Shown here in pieces: positions 1 through 8,305 of a stretch of 64,000 nucleotides of DNA; position 1 is the first letter of the stretch; each line of letters opens with the position of its first letter. Location: positions 1 to 64,000 of the forward strand of contig CAZMXI010000001.1 of NCBI GenBank assembly GCA_964570205.1. Direction: 5' to 3'. The position numbers and the translations under genes were made by a program. The notes under the pieces were generated by a model. The model made no database searches. It worked only from the letters and a program-made list of their open reading frames with translations, and was not told the origin of the DNA. The stretch is from CAZMXI01 sp964570205. Lineage in GTDB: Bacteria > Planctomycetota > Phycisphaerae > Tepidisphaerales > Tepidisphaeraceae.

Positions 1-145
1 CCGCGCCCCGCTGGATCGTTCGCAGCGGCGCATCCGTGGTGCCAGTATTAGAGTCGTTGCCGTTGATTGAGATGTGAAACTCGGCGCCCCCGGCAACAAC
101 GGCAAGCCAGAGGACTCCTGCCACCATCACCATTGCCGTCTTCAT
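1..145 (-). CDS. Secreted right-handed beta-helix (DUF1565-like) protein, N-terminus only
   Basis: The gene runs off the left edge, so only its first 48 codons are present. It begins with a hydrophobic signal peptide (MKTAMVMVAGVLWLAVVAGG) followed by FHISINGNDSNTGTTDAPLR and TIQRGA. A segment of the form V/I-x-x-x-G-x-D-x-x-x-G-T-x-x-x-P-x-x-T-I-x-x-A is the hallmark of the N-terminus of parallel beta-helix proteins (DUF1565 / pectate-lyase-like), which bind or cleave polysaccharides outside the cytoplasm. The ATG is supported by a GAGGAG Shine-Dalgarno sequence about 7 nt upstream. The catalytic part is outside the window, so no substrate can be named. Confidence 0.6.
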   Translation of the reverse strand, partial: MKTAMVMVAGVLWLAVVAGGAEFHISINGNDSNTGTTDAPLRTIQRGA

Positions 146-298
146 CAGGCACTCCTCAGCGTCGATTCTCCGCTGTCAAAACACCCTGGGTCATCGATCA
201 CACGAAGTGAAACACGGCCGATAAGGTCACCATGCCGCCAACCCTGGCGGGGCCGTATCCGGCCAGTTTGATTATCGCGATGCGCGCCGGGAGCGAAA

Positions 299-308
299 NN
301 NNNNNNNN
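299..308. other. Assembly gap (10 N)
   Basis: Ten ambiguous bases lie in the intergenic region between the beta-helix gene and ferritin. The true distance is unknown. No gene is visible in 146-512 apart from a possible ferritin promoter. Confidence 0.95.
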
Positions 309-356
309 GGCCGGGCTGGATTTTCGCAGCACTGTTCACTCCACTCGGCACAGCAA

Positions 357-386
357 CTGACAGTGGCGTTAACGTATTCCGATAAA
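357..386 (+). promoter_or_regulatory. Possible ferritin promoter
   Basis: CTGACA (357-362) and GATAAA (381-386) are separated by 18 nt and lie about 125 nt before the ferritin start. The match is only moderate, and no iron-box (Fur-like) palindrome is evident nearby. Confidence 0.3.
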
Positions 387-512
387 ACAGGTTACACACA
401 TTCAATGCGCGGCCAGGACCGATGCCGGCAGGAATTGCGGCAAGCCTGAGGCCACGGGACCGGTCCCGGCCTACAATTGCCTACAGTCAAGGAAACAGAA
501 GGAGAACCTAAG

Positions 513-1013
513 ATGCTGAAGAAACCGGTTTTAGACGCTTTGAACAAGCAGATTCAACAGGAATTGATGGCTTCCTATAACTACACCGCCCTGTCGATCT
601 GGTTTGACCAGCAACTGCTGAAGGGCTTTTCCGAGTACTTTAAGAAACAGGCCGAGGAGGAACGCGAACACGCCAACAAGATTCTGGAGTACATCCAGGA
701 CCATAGCGAGGTAGTGACCCTCGGCCCGCTGGCCGCACCCAGGCAGGAGTTTGGAAACGCGATCGATGCCCTGAAGTTCGCAAGGGAAAACGAACGGAAT
801 AACACGGCCTCGATCCACAACCTCTACAACCTGACGGTGAAAGAGGGCGACCTGGCGACCCAGCAGATGATGGGCTGGTTCATCAGCGAGCAGGTTGAAG
901 AAGAGAAATGGGCCGAGGACTTCGTGGCGATGGCCGAGCAGATGGAGGGCAAACCCAACCGCATGATGTACATCGACCACCGAGTGTCGAAGTTGGCGAT
1001 GGAAGAGGACTGA
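513..1013 (+). CDS. ftnA: Bacterial non-heme ferritin
   Basis: This 166-residue protein is the normal length for FtnA-type ferritins, which oxidise Fe(II) and store the mineral in a 24-subunit cytoplasmic shell. The four-helix ferritin pattern is clear. Ferroxidase-site residues E17, Y24, E50 and H53 (in EEEREHA) are present, followed by the later helix motif SEQVEEEKWAEDF. The ATG at 513 is preferred over an upstream TTG at 477 because AAGGAG lies 8 nt before it and the extension has no ferritin similarity. The gene is monocistronic and ends at a hairpin terminator. Confidence 0.93.
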   Translation: MLKKPVLDALNKQIQQELMASYNYTALSIWFDQQLLKGFSEYFKKQAEEEREHANKILEYIQDHSEVVTLGPLAAPRQEFGNAIDALKFARENERNNTASIHNLYNLTVKEGDLATQQMMGWFISEQVEEEKWAEDFVAMAEQMEGKPNRMMYIDHRVSKLAMEED

Positions 1014-1041
1014 CGCGCAGGAAGATTGGACAGCGCGGGCA

Positions 1042-1074
1042 CCCGCGGGCCAACGCCCGCGGGCGCCTTTGTTT
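1042..1074 (+). terminator. Intrinsic terminator after ferritin
   Basis: A perfect 9-bp stem, CCCGCGGGC/GCCCGCGGG (1042-1050 with 1055-1063), has a CAAC loop and is followed by the T-rich stretch CCTTTGTTT. Confidence 0.75.
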
Positions 1075-1083
1075 CAATGAGGG

Positions 1084-1413
1084 CTACGGGAAAGTCCCGG
1101 TGATGCTGTAGAGCCACCATCGGAGCTTCGGTTTGCGCGATGAGCGAGCCTGCCGCTCACAATAGAGGGTCATCTGCCGACCGCACTCGGTGATGATGGC
1201 GAACCAATGCCGACGAAGATACATTTCGCCGCGTTCCGCGGTGCTGGTCTTCCACTTCCGCAACACTTGGCCGACGCGGTATTGGCGGCCTCGCCAGGCA
1301 AACTCGCCGGGCAGGCCTGGTTCACCACGGGCCATTGCGTCGGCCTCAAACGAGGCGGCCGCCGGCTCGATGGCTTCACTGACAAACTCCTGCGATAGCT
1401 TGGGCTGCGACAT
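1084..1413 (-). CDS. DUF6504-like small protein
   Basis: This 109-residue soluble protein has the layout of the DUF6504 family: an FAWRGRQYRVGQVL core, then W, a RHWFAIITECGRQMTLYC strand pair and a C-terminal RWWLYS. The function of the family is unknown. It is the last gene of a minus-strand operon, 17 nt after the Gfo/Idh/MocA gene. A TTG start at 1434 would overlap that gene's stop codon (TTGA), which suggests translational coupling. I prefer the ATG at 1413, but the start is uncertain. Confidence 0.6.
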   Translation of the reverse strand: MSQPKLSQEFVSEAIEPAAASFEADAMARGEPGLPGEFAWRGRQYRVGQVLRKWKTSTAERGEMYLRRHWFAIITECGRQMTLYCERQARSSRKPKLRWWLYSITGTFP

Positions 1414-1430
1414 TCCGGAAAGCACAATCC

Positions 1431-2771
1431 TCAAATCATGCTGTAGTCATACGGCTTGCGCATCTCGCGGGACAGGTACGTGTTGGCCTCGGCATCGCCG
1501 ACGAACTGCTCTTTGACGGGGTCCCAGTTGAGCTTTCGGCCCAGGCGGATGGCGATGACGCCCAGGTGGGCGATGCTCGCCGATCGATGGCCAACCTCGG
1601 CCGGACAGATCGTGGGCTTGCGCGTCTTGACGCATTCGATGAAGTTGCCCATGTGGTCGTTGCTGACGTAGACGCGTTTCGCGCTCTCGGGGAGCTTCTC
1701 GGTGAGGATCGCCCTGTTGCTGGCATCGATCTTGTCGCGGGTGACCCATATCCAGCCGTCGGTGCCGATGAACTTGATGCCATGAAGTTGGCCTTTGGGG
1801 TCCTTGGTGGCGCCGTTCCACTCGCTGGCGGTGGTGCTCTTGCACGCATGAACCAGGCCGTTGGCGTAGGTATAGGTCACTTCGTATTCGCTGGCGGCGG
1901 TGTATCCACCGGGGATCATCTCGACCAGTTGCTTGCCTTCAACGCTGGTTGGGCCGGTGCCGTCGAGGTCCATCGCCCAGGTGAGGATGTCGTTGTGGTG
2001 CGCACCCCAGTCGGTCATCGTGCCGCCGGAGTACTCCCACCAGTAGCGGAAGCTGAAGTGCGTGCGTTCGCGGACATAATCGACTTTGGGGGTCTGGCCC
2101 AGCCAGAAGTCATAGTCAAAACCCGCGGGGACAGCAGACGTCTTGAATGGCCCGCCGCGCAGACCGGCCGGCAGCCAGACCTCAGCGCGCTGGACCTTGC
2201 CGATGCGGCCATTGCGAATCAGGTCCACGGCCATCCGGAACCGCATGCTGCTGCGTTGCTGCGTGCCGGTCTGGAGGATGCGCTTGGTCTCCTTCTCGAC
2301 CTGAACCAGCCGCTTACCTTCATCAATGGTCAGGGTGAGAGGTTTCTCGCAATAGACATCCTTGCCCGATTTCATGGCGGCCATGGAGACCAGTGTGTGC
2401 CAATGATCGACGGTGCCGCAGATGACGGCATCAATGTCCTTGCGATCCATGAGCTTGCGAAAATCGGAATAGCCCTCAGCGCCTTCGAAAGTCCTGCGGG
2501 CATTGGCCAGATGACCGGCGTCCAGATCGCATACGGCGACGATCTTGCCAAAGCGGGCGGCATTCCGCCCATCGCCGGTGCCCATTCCACCGCAACCCAC
2601 AAGCCCGATGCGCACCTGTTCGCTGGGCGCGCGAGAAGCGGGAGGCTGTTGCGCCTGGGCGCGGCATTCCTCCACGAACCATGCCGGCAGCGCTGACGCA
2701 GCGGCGACAGCGCCGGCGGCACTCAGGAAACCCCGACGCGATGTAGTGGCGATCAATGGGTGGGTGTTCAT
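1431..2771 (-). CDS. Tat-exported Gfo/Idh/MocA family oxidoreductase
   Basis: This 446-residue protein has a twin-arginine signal (TSRRGFLSAAGAVAAASALP). A Rossmann dinucleotide-binding segment follows (VRIGLVGCGGMGTGDG, then AVCDLD), and then the family EKP motif (CEKPLTL) with the catalytic Lys. The family oxidises or isomerises sugars and cyclitols with tightly bound NAD(P). The Tat signal implies export in a folded, cofactor-loaded state, as in Zymomonas GFOR. It is 42 nt downstream of the CE15-like esterase and is probably cotranscribed with it. The ATG at 2771 follows a GGGAAG sequence, and the upstream TTG extension is not convincing. The substrate is unknown. Confidence 0.88.
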   Translation of the reverse strand: MNTHPLIATTSRRGFLSAAGAVAAASALPAWFVEECRAQAQQPPASRAPSEQVRIGLVGCGGMGTGDGRNAARFGKIVAVCDLDAGHLANARRTFEGAEGYSDFRKLMDRKDIDAVICGTVDHWHTLVSMAAMKSGKDVYCEKPLTLTIDEGKRLVQVEKETKRILQTGTQQRSSMRFRMAVDLIRNGRIGKVQRAEVWLPAGLRGGPFKTSAVPAGFDYDFWLGQTPKVDYVRERTHFSFRYWWEYSGGTMTDWGAHHNDILTWAMDLDGTGPTSVEGKQLVEMIPGGYTAASEYEVTYTYANGLVHACKSTTASEWNGATKDPKGQLHGIKFIGTDGWIWVTRDKIDASNRAILTEKLPESAKRVYVSNDHMGNFIECVKTRKPTICPAEVGHRSASIAHLGVIAIRLGRKLNWDPVKEQFVGDAEANTYLSREMRKPYDYSMI

Positions 2772-2813
2772 GGCGGTTATCTTCCCAATTCCATGCAGAA
2801 AACACAATCAACG

Positions 2814-4112
2814 TCATTTCGCCGCGCCTGAATCGGCCATCCATCCGAGCCGATCCGCGAAGTCCATGAATCGTTCCCAGTCATAGAGCGTCAGGCCGTG
2901 GCCCCCTTTGCGGATGTGGTAAGCCATTTGGCCACGCACAAGGGCCGTCTCAAGCGGCGGCATCTCCCCGGGTTCGATGGCGGGGTTTCCATACAGCCCA
3001 TAGACAGCAGACGCATGCGCCAGCGACAGGAACTCGCCCCGCTGATCTGCCCAGAAATCGGCGTCAGCGCTGGCCACATACACGCCCCGAGGGGCGATCA
3101 GCGAGATGAGCTGGTGCTGGTCGATGGGCAGTTCATCTTCGCGGCCATTGAACTTCTTGAAACTGCCACAGAACCAGTAAGGGAAGCTCCGGTTGATGGC
3201 GGCAACGGTCTCACCGTAGCGCCTGCGGCTCAGCGCTGCCCCACCGCAACCGGAGTCATTGGAGATGGCGATGGCGAATCGCCGGTCCTGCGCGGCTGCC
3301 CAGAGGGCGGTCTTGCCGCCGCGCGAATGGCCGACGACGGCCAGCCTCGCCGGATCGATCCGGTCATCGCTCTGAAGGTAATCGGCGACGCGGCTGGCGC
3401 CCCACGCCCAGGCGCTGAGCGTCGCCCAGGCATCCTCGCCCGGCTTTCCCGGGCCGGCGAAGACGCCCCGCACGCCCCTGGCCCGAGCTGCCTCGTCGGG
3501 TTTGTCGGGATCCACATCGTTGGTTTGGAAGACCGCGGCCGCGTAGCCTCGGGCGATGATGCGCTCGGCGGGCCAGAATTCATCCTTCACCTTGCGGGTG
3601 GGATCAGCGCTCGCAACCGAGCGGTTGTTGATCAGCAGAAAGGCCGGCATAGGGCCTTTCGGGGCGTTCGGAAGCATGATTGCCGCTTCGAACGCAAAGG
3701 ACTTGCCGCCATCCGTCGAGATGATCCGGATTCGCTTGAGCGTCGCCTGTCCATCCAGCGCCCGCTGGTCCGTCGACAACACCTCGATGCGGATTTCGGC
3801 CGGCTTGTCCGGCGAACGGCCATAGACATGCTGGCGGAACAAGTCCAGCGTGGTGGGCCGGCACTTGCGCTCCCAGTCCGCCGTGCTCGTGGCGCGCGAG
3901 CCGTCGGGGCACGCCAGCGGATCAGGCAGGCGGTATTGCGGCACTCTTCTCTCATCGTGATTCCAAGTGACTTTTCTCCGATCGAGATCGGCCAGAAGCT
4001 GGGGCTCAGGCTGCCATCCATCCTTGGTTTCTGGCGATGGCGTTGCGCCGCTCAGAAGCAGTAGCGACATCCAAGTGGCGACCCGGCGTGTCATGCGTGT
4101 TCCGATGATCAT
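2814..4112 (-). CDS. CE15-like glucuronoyl/acyl esterase, exported
   Basis: A 432-residue alpha/beta hydrolase with an N-terminal hydrophobic signal segment. The nucleophile elbow GHSRGGK has Ser at about residue 263, and the catalytic His lies in KGGHGLT near residue 405. The stretches FPYWFCGSFKKF, LPIDQHQLISLIAPRG and DFWADQRGEF are typical of carbohydrate esterase family 15, whose members cleave ester links between glucuronic acid side chains of xylan and lignin. Automated pipelines often call such proteins acetylxylan esterases. The start at 4112 has a GGAGAGAGG Shine-Dalgarno sequence. It heads the operon CE15, Gfo/Idh/MocA, DUF6504-like. Confidence 0.82.
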   Translation of the reverse strand: MIIGTRMTRRVATWMSLLLLSGATPSPETKDGWQPEPQLLADLDRRKVTWNHDERRVPQYRLPDPLACPDGSRATSTADWERKCRPTTLDLFRQHVYGRSPDKPAEIRIEVLSTDQRALDGQATLKRIRIISTDGGKSFAFEAAIMLPNAPKGPMPAFLLINNRSVASADPTRKVKDEFWPAERIIARGYAAAVFQTNDVDPDKPDEAARARGVRGVFAGPGKPGEDAWATLSAWAWGASRVADYLQSDDRIDPARLAVVGHSRGGKTALWAAAQDRRFAIAISNDSGCGGAALSRRRYGETVAAINRSFPYWFCGSFKKFNGREDELPIDQHQLISLIAPRGVYVASADADFWADQRGEFLSLAHASAVYGLYGNPAIEPGEMPPLETALVRGQMAYHIRKGGHGLTLYDWERFMDFADRLGWMADSGAAK

Positions 4113-4153
4113 GGCCTCTCTCCAGGTGTTCCGTCTAACGGACAAAGATCAAT

Positions 4154-4182
4154 TTAACATTTCGCCCTCTGGCCGGTAGCAT
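4154..4182 (+). promoter_or_regulatory. Promoter of Gfo/Idh/MocA gene at 4189 (leaderless type)
   Basis: TTAACA (4154-4159) and TAGCAT (4177-4182) are separated by exactly 17 nt. The ATG starts 6 nt after the -10 box, so the mRNA probably begins at or next to the start codon. No Shine-Dalgarno sequence is present. Confidence 0.6.
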
Positions 4183-4188
4183 GAGTAT

Positions 4189-5541
4189 ATGTCCAATCAA
4201 CAATCATCACATCCCATTGGATCGGATCAATCGAAGTCGCCGACTCCAAGCCGTCGGCAGTTTCTCAAGGGCACGGCGCTGGCGACGGCGGCCGTGGCGG
4301 CGCCACTGGTGGTGCCGGCCAAGGCTCTGGGGCGCGACGGATTCGTCGCGCCCAGCGAGCGAATCATCATGGGTGGCCTTGGCATCGGAAATCGCGGCTC
4401 AGGCGACCTGGGCTGGATGATGGGCGAGAAAGACATCCAGTTTGTCGCGGTCTGCGACTCGCGCAGGCAACAACGAGAGCGGGTCAAGCAGATCATCGAC
4501 AACAAGTACGGCGGGAACGACTGCAAGACGTACTCGGACATGCGGGAGTTCCTGGCGACGCGGACGGACATCGATGGCCTTCTGATCGCCACCGGCGACC
4601 GCTGGCATGCCCTGGCGTCGATCCTGGCCATGCGTGCGGGCAAGGACGTCTACAGCGAGAAGCCCTCGTGCATGAGCATGGCCGAAGGCCAGGCCGTCGT
4701 CGAGACGGCGCGGCGCTACGGGCGGATATACCAGACCGGGGTGCAGCGTCTCAGCGAGGCCAACCACGTTTTCTGCATCGAAATGGCGAAAACCGGTCGC
4801 CTTGGCAAGGTGCACCGGGCCAGGGCGCACATCGCCCCGTGGGACGCGGCGCAGATGAACACCAAGTGGCTGCCCCCGGAGCCCGAGCCGCCGAAGGATG
4901 AGGTGGACTGGGATGCCTGGTTGGGGCCCTGCCCCTGGCGGCCCTACAACTCAGCCTATGTGAGAGGTGGATGGCGAGGCCATTACGACTTCCACACGAG
5001 TTGCATCGGCGAATGGGGAGCCCACACGTTCGCACAGGCCCAGGCGGGGCTGGACATGCTCGACACATCGCCGGTGGAGTATCAGTATGTGAAGAACGAA
5101 ACCGGCGACGGCATGGTCTGCAAGTTCGCCAACGGCACGGAACTGACGCTTCATCGCGGCGATCAATACTGGCACGGGTCCTGTGGTGAGCGTTTTGAGG
5201 GTGAGGAAGGTTGGTGCGGCGCTGCCGATGGGTATTCCAAGCCCGACGTGTCGAATCCCTCGATGCTGGCCGAATTCAAGAAGATCATCGCCGATTACCA
5301 GGAACGCACCCAGCGCTCCCTGAACCACGTACGGGACTTCTTCGACTGCGTGAAGTCGCGCCGGCAGACGGTGGCCAACCCGGTTGTCATGCACCGGTCG
5401 ATGGCGACCGTGCACGCGGCGAACATCTGCATGTGGCTGAAGCGCGACATGAAGTTTGACCCGTGGAAGGAAGAGTTCATCAACGATGACGAGGCGAACC
5501 GCCTGCGTTCTCGCGCGATGCGCGAACCCTGGATATACTAG
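4189..5541 (+). CDS. Tat-exported Gfo/Idh/MocA family oxidoreductase
   Basis: 450 residues. A polar N-region leads to a twin-arginine signal (SRRQFLKGTALATAAVAAPL). The Rossmann segment (MGGLGIGNRGSGDLG, FVAVCDSR) and the EKP motif (YSEKPSCM) follow. A probable sugar or cyclitol oxidoreductase acting outside the cytoplasm with bound NAD(P). It is divergent from the CE15 operon (76-bp shared promoter region) and followed after 30 nt by a secreted HEAT-repeat protein, likely cotranscribed. The start lies 6 nt after a TAGCAT box and has no Shine-Dalgarno sequence. The substrate cannot be deduced. Confidence 0.88.
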   Translation: MSNQQSSHPIGSDQSKSPTPSRRQFLKGTALATAAVAAPLVVPAKALGRDGFVAPSERIIMGGLGIGNRGSGDLGWMMGEKDIQFVAVCDSRRQQRERVKQIIDNKYGGNDCKTYSDMREFLATRTDIDGLLIATGDRWHALASILAMRAGKDVYSEKPSCMSMAEGQAVVETARRYGRIYQTGVQRLSEANHVFCIEMAKTGRLGKVHRARAHIAPWDAAQMNTKWLPPEPEPPKDEVDWDAWLGPCPWRPYNSAYVRGGWRGHYDFHTSCIGEWGAHTFAQAQAGLDMLDTSPVEYQYVKNETGDGMVCKFANGTELTLHRGDQYWHGSCGERFEGEEGWCGAADGYSKPDVSNPSMLAEFKKIIADYQERTQRSLNHVRDFFDCVKSRRQTVANPVVMHRSMATVHAANICMWLKRDMKFDPWKEEFINDDEANRLRSRAMREPWIY

Positions 5542-5571
5542 CCCAAACCTCCGGTGATAAGAGAGAACATC

Positions 5572-7548
5572 ATGTCAAAGCGATATACGATTGCCGCCCT
5601 GTTGTGCTTCGCGATGCTCGCGGCCGCATCGCGCTCATTCGGACAGGATTTCCAGGCCGCCAAGAAGAATCTCAACCAGCTCATCGCTGTGCTGAAGTCC
5701 GATGCATCTCGGGAGGCCAAGGCCGATGCCCTGAGGCAACTTGCCGTGGTAGCGCCCAAGGAGGCCGTTCCGGCCATCGCGGCGCTGCTGCCCAGCGAAG
5801 AGCTGAATCACATGGCCCGCTATGCGCTCGAGCCAATTCCCGATCCTTCCGTGGATGAAGCGTTTCGAGCTGCGCTGGGCAACGTCAAGGGCAAGCCCCT
5901 CGTCGGCGTGATTGGCAGCATCGGCGTCCGCAAGGATGCCGGGGCCGTGCCGGTGCTGGCGAAGTTCCTTGCCGATCCCGACCCGGTCGTCGCCGAAGCC
6001 GCGGCGCGGGCACTGGGGAAGATCGGCACGGTCGATGCTGGCAAGGCGATCGCCAGCGCGCTGCCGACCGCGCCGGCCGGCAGCCAGCTCTACTTCTGCG
6101 AAGGCCTGCTGCGCTGCGCGGAAGCGATGACGGCCAAGGAGCCTGCCGAAGCGGTGGCAGTCTATGACCGCCTTCGCGCCATGGACGCCCATCACCAGGT
6201 GCGCACGGGCGCGATCCGCGGGGCGATACTCGCACGCGGCAAGAATGGTTTGCCCTTGCTCAAAGAGTACCTCGCAAGCAAGCAATACCCGCTGTTCCAA
6301 GCGGCCGTGCACACCACGATCGAGATGTCCGGCGCCGAGGTGACCGCGGCTCTGGCCGAGGCGGCAACCCAGGCAAGCGCCGACGGCCAGGTGCTGATCA
6401 CGCTGGCCATGGGAAAACGCGGGGATCCGGCCGCCCTGCCGGCCCTGTTCGCAATGGTGAAGGCGCCGTCCAAAGAAGTCCAGGCAGCCGCCCTTCGCGC
6501 CGTCGCCGAGATCGGCGGCTCGCCCGCGATTGCCGGTCTGGTCCAGTTGATGGCCAGCCCCGACGCCCAGGTTGCGTCGCTCGCCACGCAGGCCTTCGCC
6601 AGCATTCCCGGCAGGCAGGCCGACGATATCGTTGCCAGCATGCTGGCCAGCGCCGACAACGCCAAGCGCATCGGCGGCATCGAGCTGGCGGCGCGGCGGC
6701 GAATGAAATCGGCCATGCCCGCCCTGCTCAAGGCGGCGGCCGACAGCGACGCCAACGTGCGATCCGCCGCGATGCGCCGGCTGGGCGAACTGGCCGACAG
6801 TTCCGACCTGCCCACGCTGCTCGATCTGCTTCTCAAGGCCAAGGCCGACGAAGTGGGCGCTGCCGAGCAGGCGGTGGGCGCGGTGTGCGTGCGGGCCGAG
6901 AAGCCCGAGGCAAGCGTCCAGAGGCTGGTCGCCGCCCTGCCGCAGGCCGGCGCTGCCCAGCAGAGCGCGATTATCCGCGTCCTGGGCGCCGTCGGCGGCG
7001 CTGAGGCCCTAAAGGCCGTCCGCGGGGCTGCGGTCGGCGCCGACACCGACCGGCAAGTGCGTATTACCGCCATTCGCGCGCTGTCTACCTGGAAGACAAC
7101 CGATGCCGCCCCGGACCTGCTCTTCCTGGCGAGGAATTCAACCAACGAGAACGACAAGATCCTTGCACTGAACAGTTATCTTCGCATGGCCAACCGCGGC
7201 GACATACCCGCGGAGCAGCGCCTGGCCATGTGCAAGGAGGCCGCGCCGCTCGTTCAGCGCAACGAAGAAAAGCGCCTGCTGATCGCCGACCTCGCCGCGA
7301 TCAACACAATTGAATCGCTCAACCTGATCCTCCCCTACGCGCAGGACCAGGGCGCCAAGCAGGAAGCCATCGCGGCGATCCTGAACTCCGCAGATCGGAT
7401 GATCCAGCGGCGCCAGACGCCGGCCGGCGTGCTGAACCAGCTCGTGCCTCTGCTGGAGAAAGTGGCCGCCGCGGGCAATGAGAACCAGGCCCAGCGGGCC
7501 AATGCCCTGATCGCACAGGCGAAGAGGAACGCCGGCCAGAACCGGTAG
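5572..7548 (+). CDS. Secreted HEAT-repeat protein
   Basis: 658 residues with a signal peptide (MSKRYTIAALLCFAMLAAAS, cleaved near SFG/QDFQ). Nearly the whole mature protein is made of about 30-residue helical-pair repeats rich in Ala, Leu and Asp (for example ADPDPVVAEAAARALGKIG and AADSDANVRSAAMRRLGELA). This is an alpha-solenoid protein-interaction scaffold of the PBS-lyase HEAT type. Planctomycetes encode many such extracytoplasmic proteins without known partners. The ATG at 5572 follows AGAGAG; an upstream GTG at 5554 is less likely. It sits directly after a Tat-exported oxidoreductase and ends at a strong terminator. Confidence 0.82.
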   Translation: MSKRYTIAALLCFAMLAAASRSFGQDFQAAKKNLNQLIAVLKSDASREAKADALRQLAVVAPKEAVPAIAALLPSEELNHMARYALEPIPDPSVDEAFRAALGNVKGKPLVGVIGSIGVRKDAGAVPVLAKFLADPDPVVAEAAARALGKIGTVDAGKAIASALPTAPAGSQLYFCEGLLRCAEAMTAKEPAEAVAVYDRLRAMDAHHQVRTGAIRGAILARGKNGLPLLKEYLASKQYPLFQAAVHTTIEMSGAEVTAALAEAATQASADGQVLITLAMGKRGDPAALPALFAMVKAPSKEVQAAALRAVAEIGGSPAIAGLVQLMASPDAQVASLATQAFASIPGRQADDIVASMLASADNAKRIGGIELAARRRMKSAMPALLKAAADSDANVRSAAMRRLGELADSSDLPTLLDLLLKAKADEVGAAEQAVGAVCVRAEKPEASVQRLVAALPQAGAAQQSAIIRVLGAVGGAEALKAVRGAAVGADTDRQVRITAIRALSTWKTTDAAPDLLFLARNSTNENDKILALNSYLRMANRGDIPAEQRLAMCKEAAPLVQRNEEKRLLIADLAAINTIESLNLILPYAQDQGAKQEAIAAILNSADRMIQRRQTPAGVLNQLVPLLEKVAAAGNENQAQRANALIAQAKRNAGQNR

Positions 7549-7582
7549 CAAGTCTTTTCGCTTGTCGTGTGAACCCGAAAGA

Positions 7583-7614
7583 GCCCGGAGAGCCGCTCTC
7601 CGGGCTTTTCCTTT
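7583..7614 (+). terminator. Intrinsic terminator after HEAT-repeat gene
   Basis: A perfect 10-bp stem (GCCCGGAGAG with CTCTCCGGGC, 7583-7592 and 7596-7605) has a 3-nt loop, followed by TTTTCCTTT. It separates the HEAT gene from pdxH, whose own -10-like box starts only 11 nt later. Confidence 0.88.
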
Positions 7615-7624
7615 CGACAGGGAA

Positions 7625-7630
7625 TACGAT
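7625..7630 (+). promoter_or_regulatory. -10-like box of pdxH
   Basis: TACGAT (a TANNNT box) ends 8 nt before the ATG, directly after the upstream terminator. No good -35 box is visible. Confidence 0.35.
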
Positions 7631-7638
7631 TGAATGGC

Positions 7639-8298
7639 ATGAGTGACAGCAACTGCGCCGGCCCGGACCTCGCCCGGCTGCGCGTCGAATATCGCCAAAG
7701 CAGCCTGAGCGAAGGCGATATCGATCCCAGTCCGTTCCGGCAGTCCATCCTCTGGCTGAACCAGGCCATCGCGGCGCGCGTGCACGAGCCCAACGCCATG
7801 TGCCTGGCGACGGCAACGCCCGACGGGATTCCCTCGTCGCGCATGGTGCTGCTGAAACAGATCGACGAGCGCGGGCTGGCCTTCTACACGAACTATCTCA
7901 GCCGAAAAGCGCGCGAGCTGGATGCCAATCCGCGCGCGGCGGTTGTCTTTTACTGGCCTGAGCTGGAGCGGCAGATGCGCGCGGAAGGCGATGTCGTCCG
8001 GACCAGCGACGAGGAGTCAGGCCGCTATTTCCACTCCCGCCCGATCGACGCTCAACTGGCATCGGCCGCTTCGCCCCAGTCAGAGCCCATCGCTTCACGG
8101 GAATACATCGAGCAGCGCATGCGGGAGCTTCGTGCGAGGTACCCGACCGCGCCGATTCCGCGGCCAGACCATTGGGGCGGCTATCGGCTGGCGCCGTCGC
8201 GATTCGAGTTCTGGCAGGGCCGCGAGAGCCGCCTGCACGACCGGCTTGAATATCGCTGCGATGCTGGCCGATGGGTCATCCGCCGGCTCGCGCCCTGA
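7639..8298 (+). CDS. pdxH: Pyridoxamine 5'-phosphate oxidase
   Basis: At 219 residues it has the usual PdxH length. It carries the FMN-binding split-barrel features: MCLATATPDGIPSSRMVLLK, the FYTNYLSRKARELDANP segment, and the C-terminal PNPOx dimerisation tail with RLHDRLEY and the terminal RRLAP. The enzyme converts pyridoxine or pyridoxamine 5'-phosphate to pyridoxal 5'-phosphate using FMN and oxygen, so it belongs to vitamin B6 synthesis and salvage and implies oxygen use. The ATG at 7639 is chosen over an in-frame TTG at 7630. The gene is convergent with the next one, 7 bp apart. Confidence 0.94.
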   Translation: MSDSNCAGPDLARLRVEYRQSSLSEGDIDPSPFRQSILWLNQAIAARVHEPNAMCLATATPDGIPSSRMVLLKQIDERGLAFYTNYLSRKARELDANPRAAVVFYWPELERQMRAEGDVVRTSDEESGRYFHSRPIDAQLASAASPQSEPIASREYIEQRMRELRARYPTAPIPRPDHWGGYRLAPSRFEFWQGRESRLHDRLEYRCDAGRWVIRRLAP

Positions 8299-8305
8299 GC
8301 GGCGT

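Noticed and set aside
477..512. TTG start extending ferritin by 12 residues
   Set aside because: The ATG at 513 has a strong AAGGAG and matches the family N-terminus.
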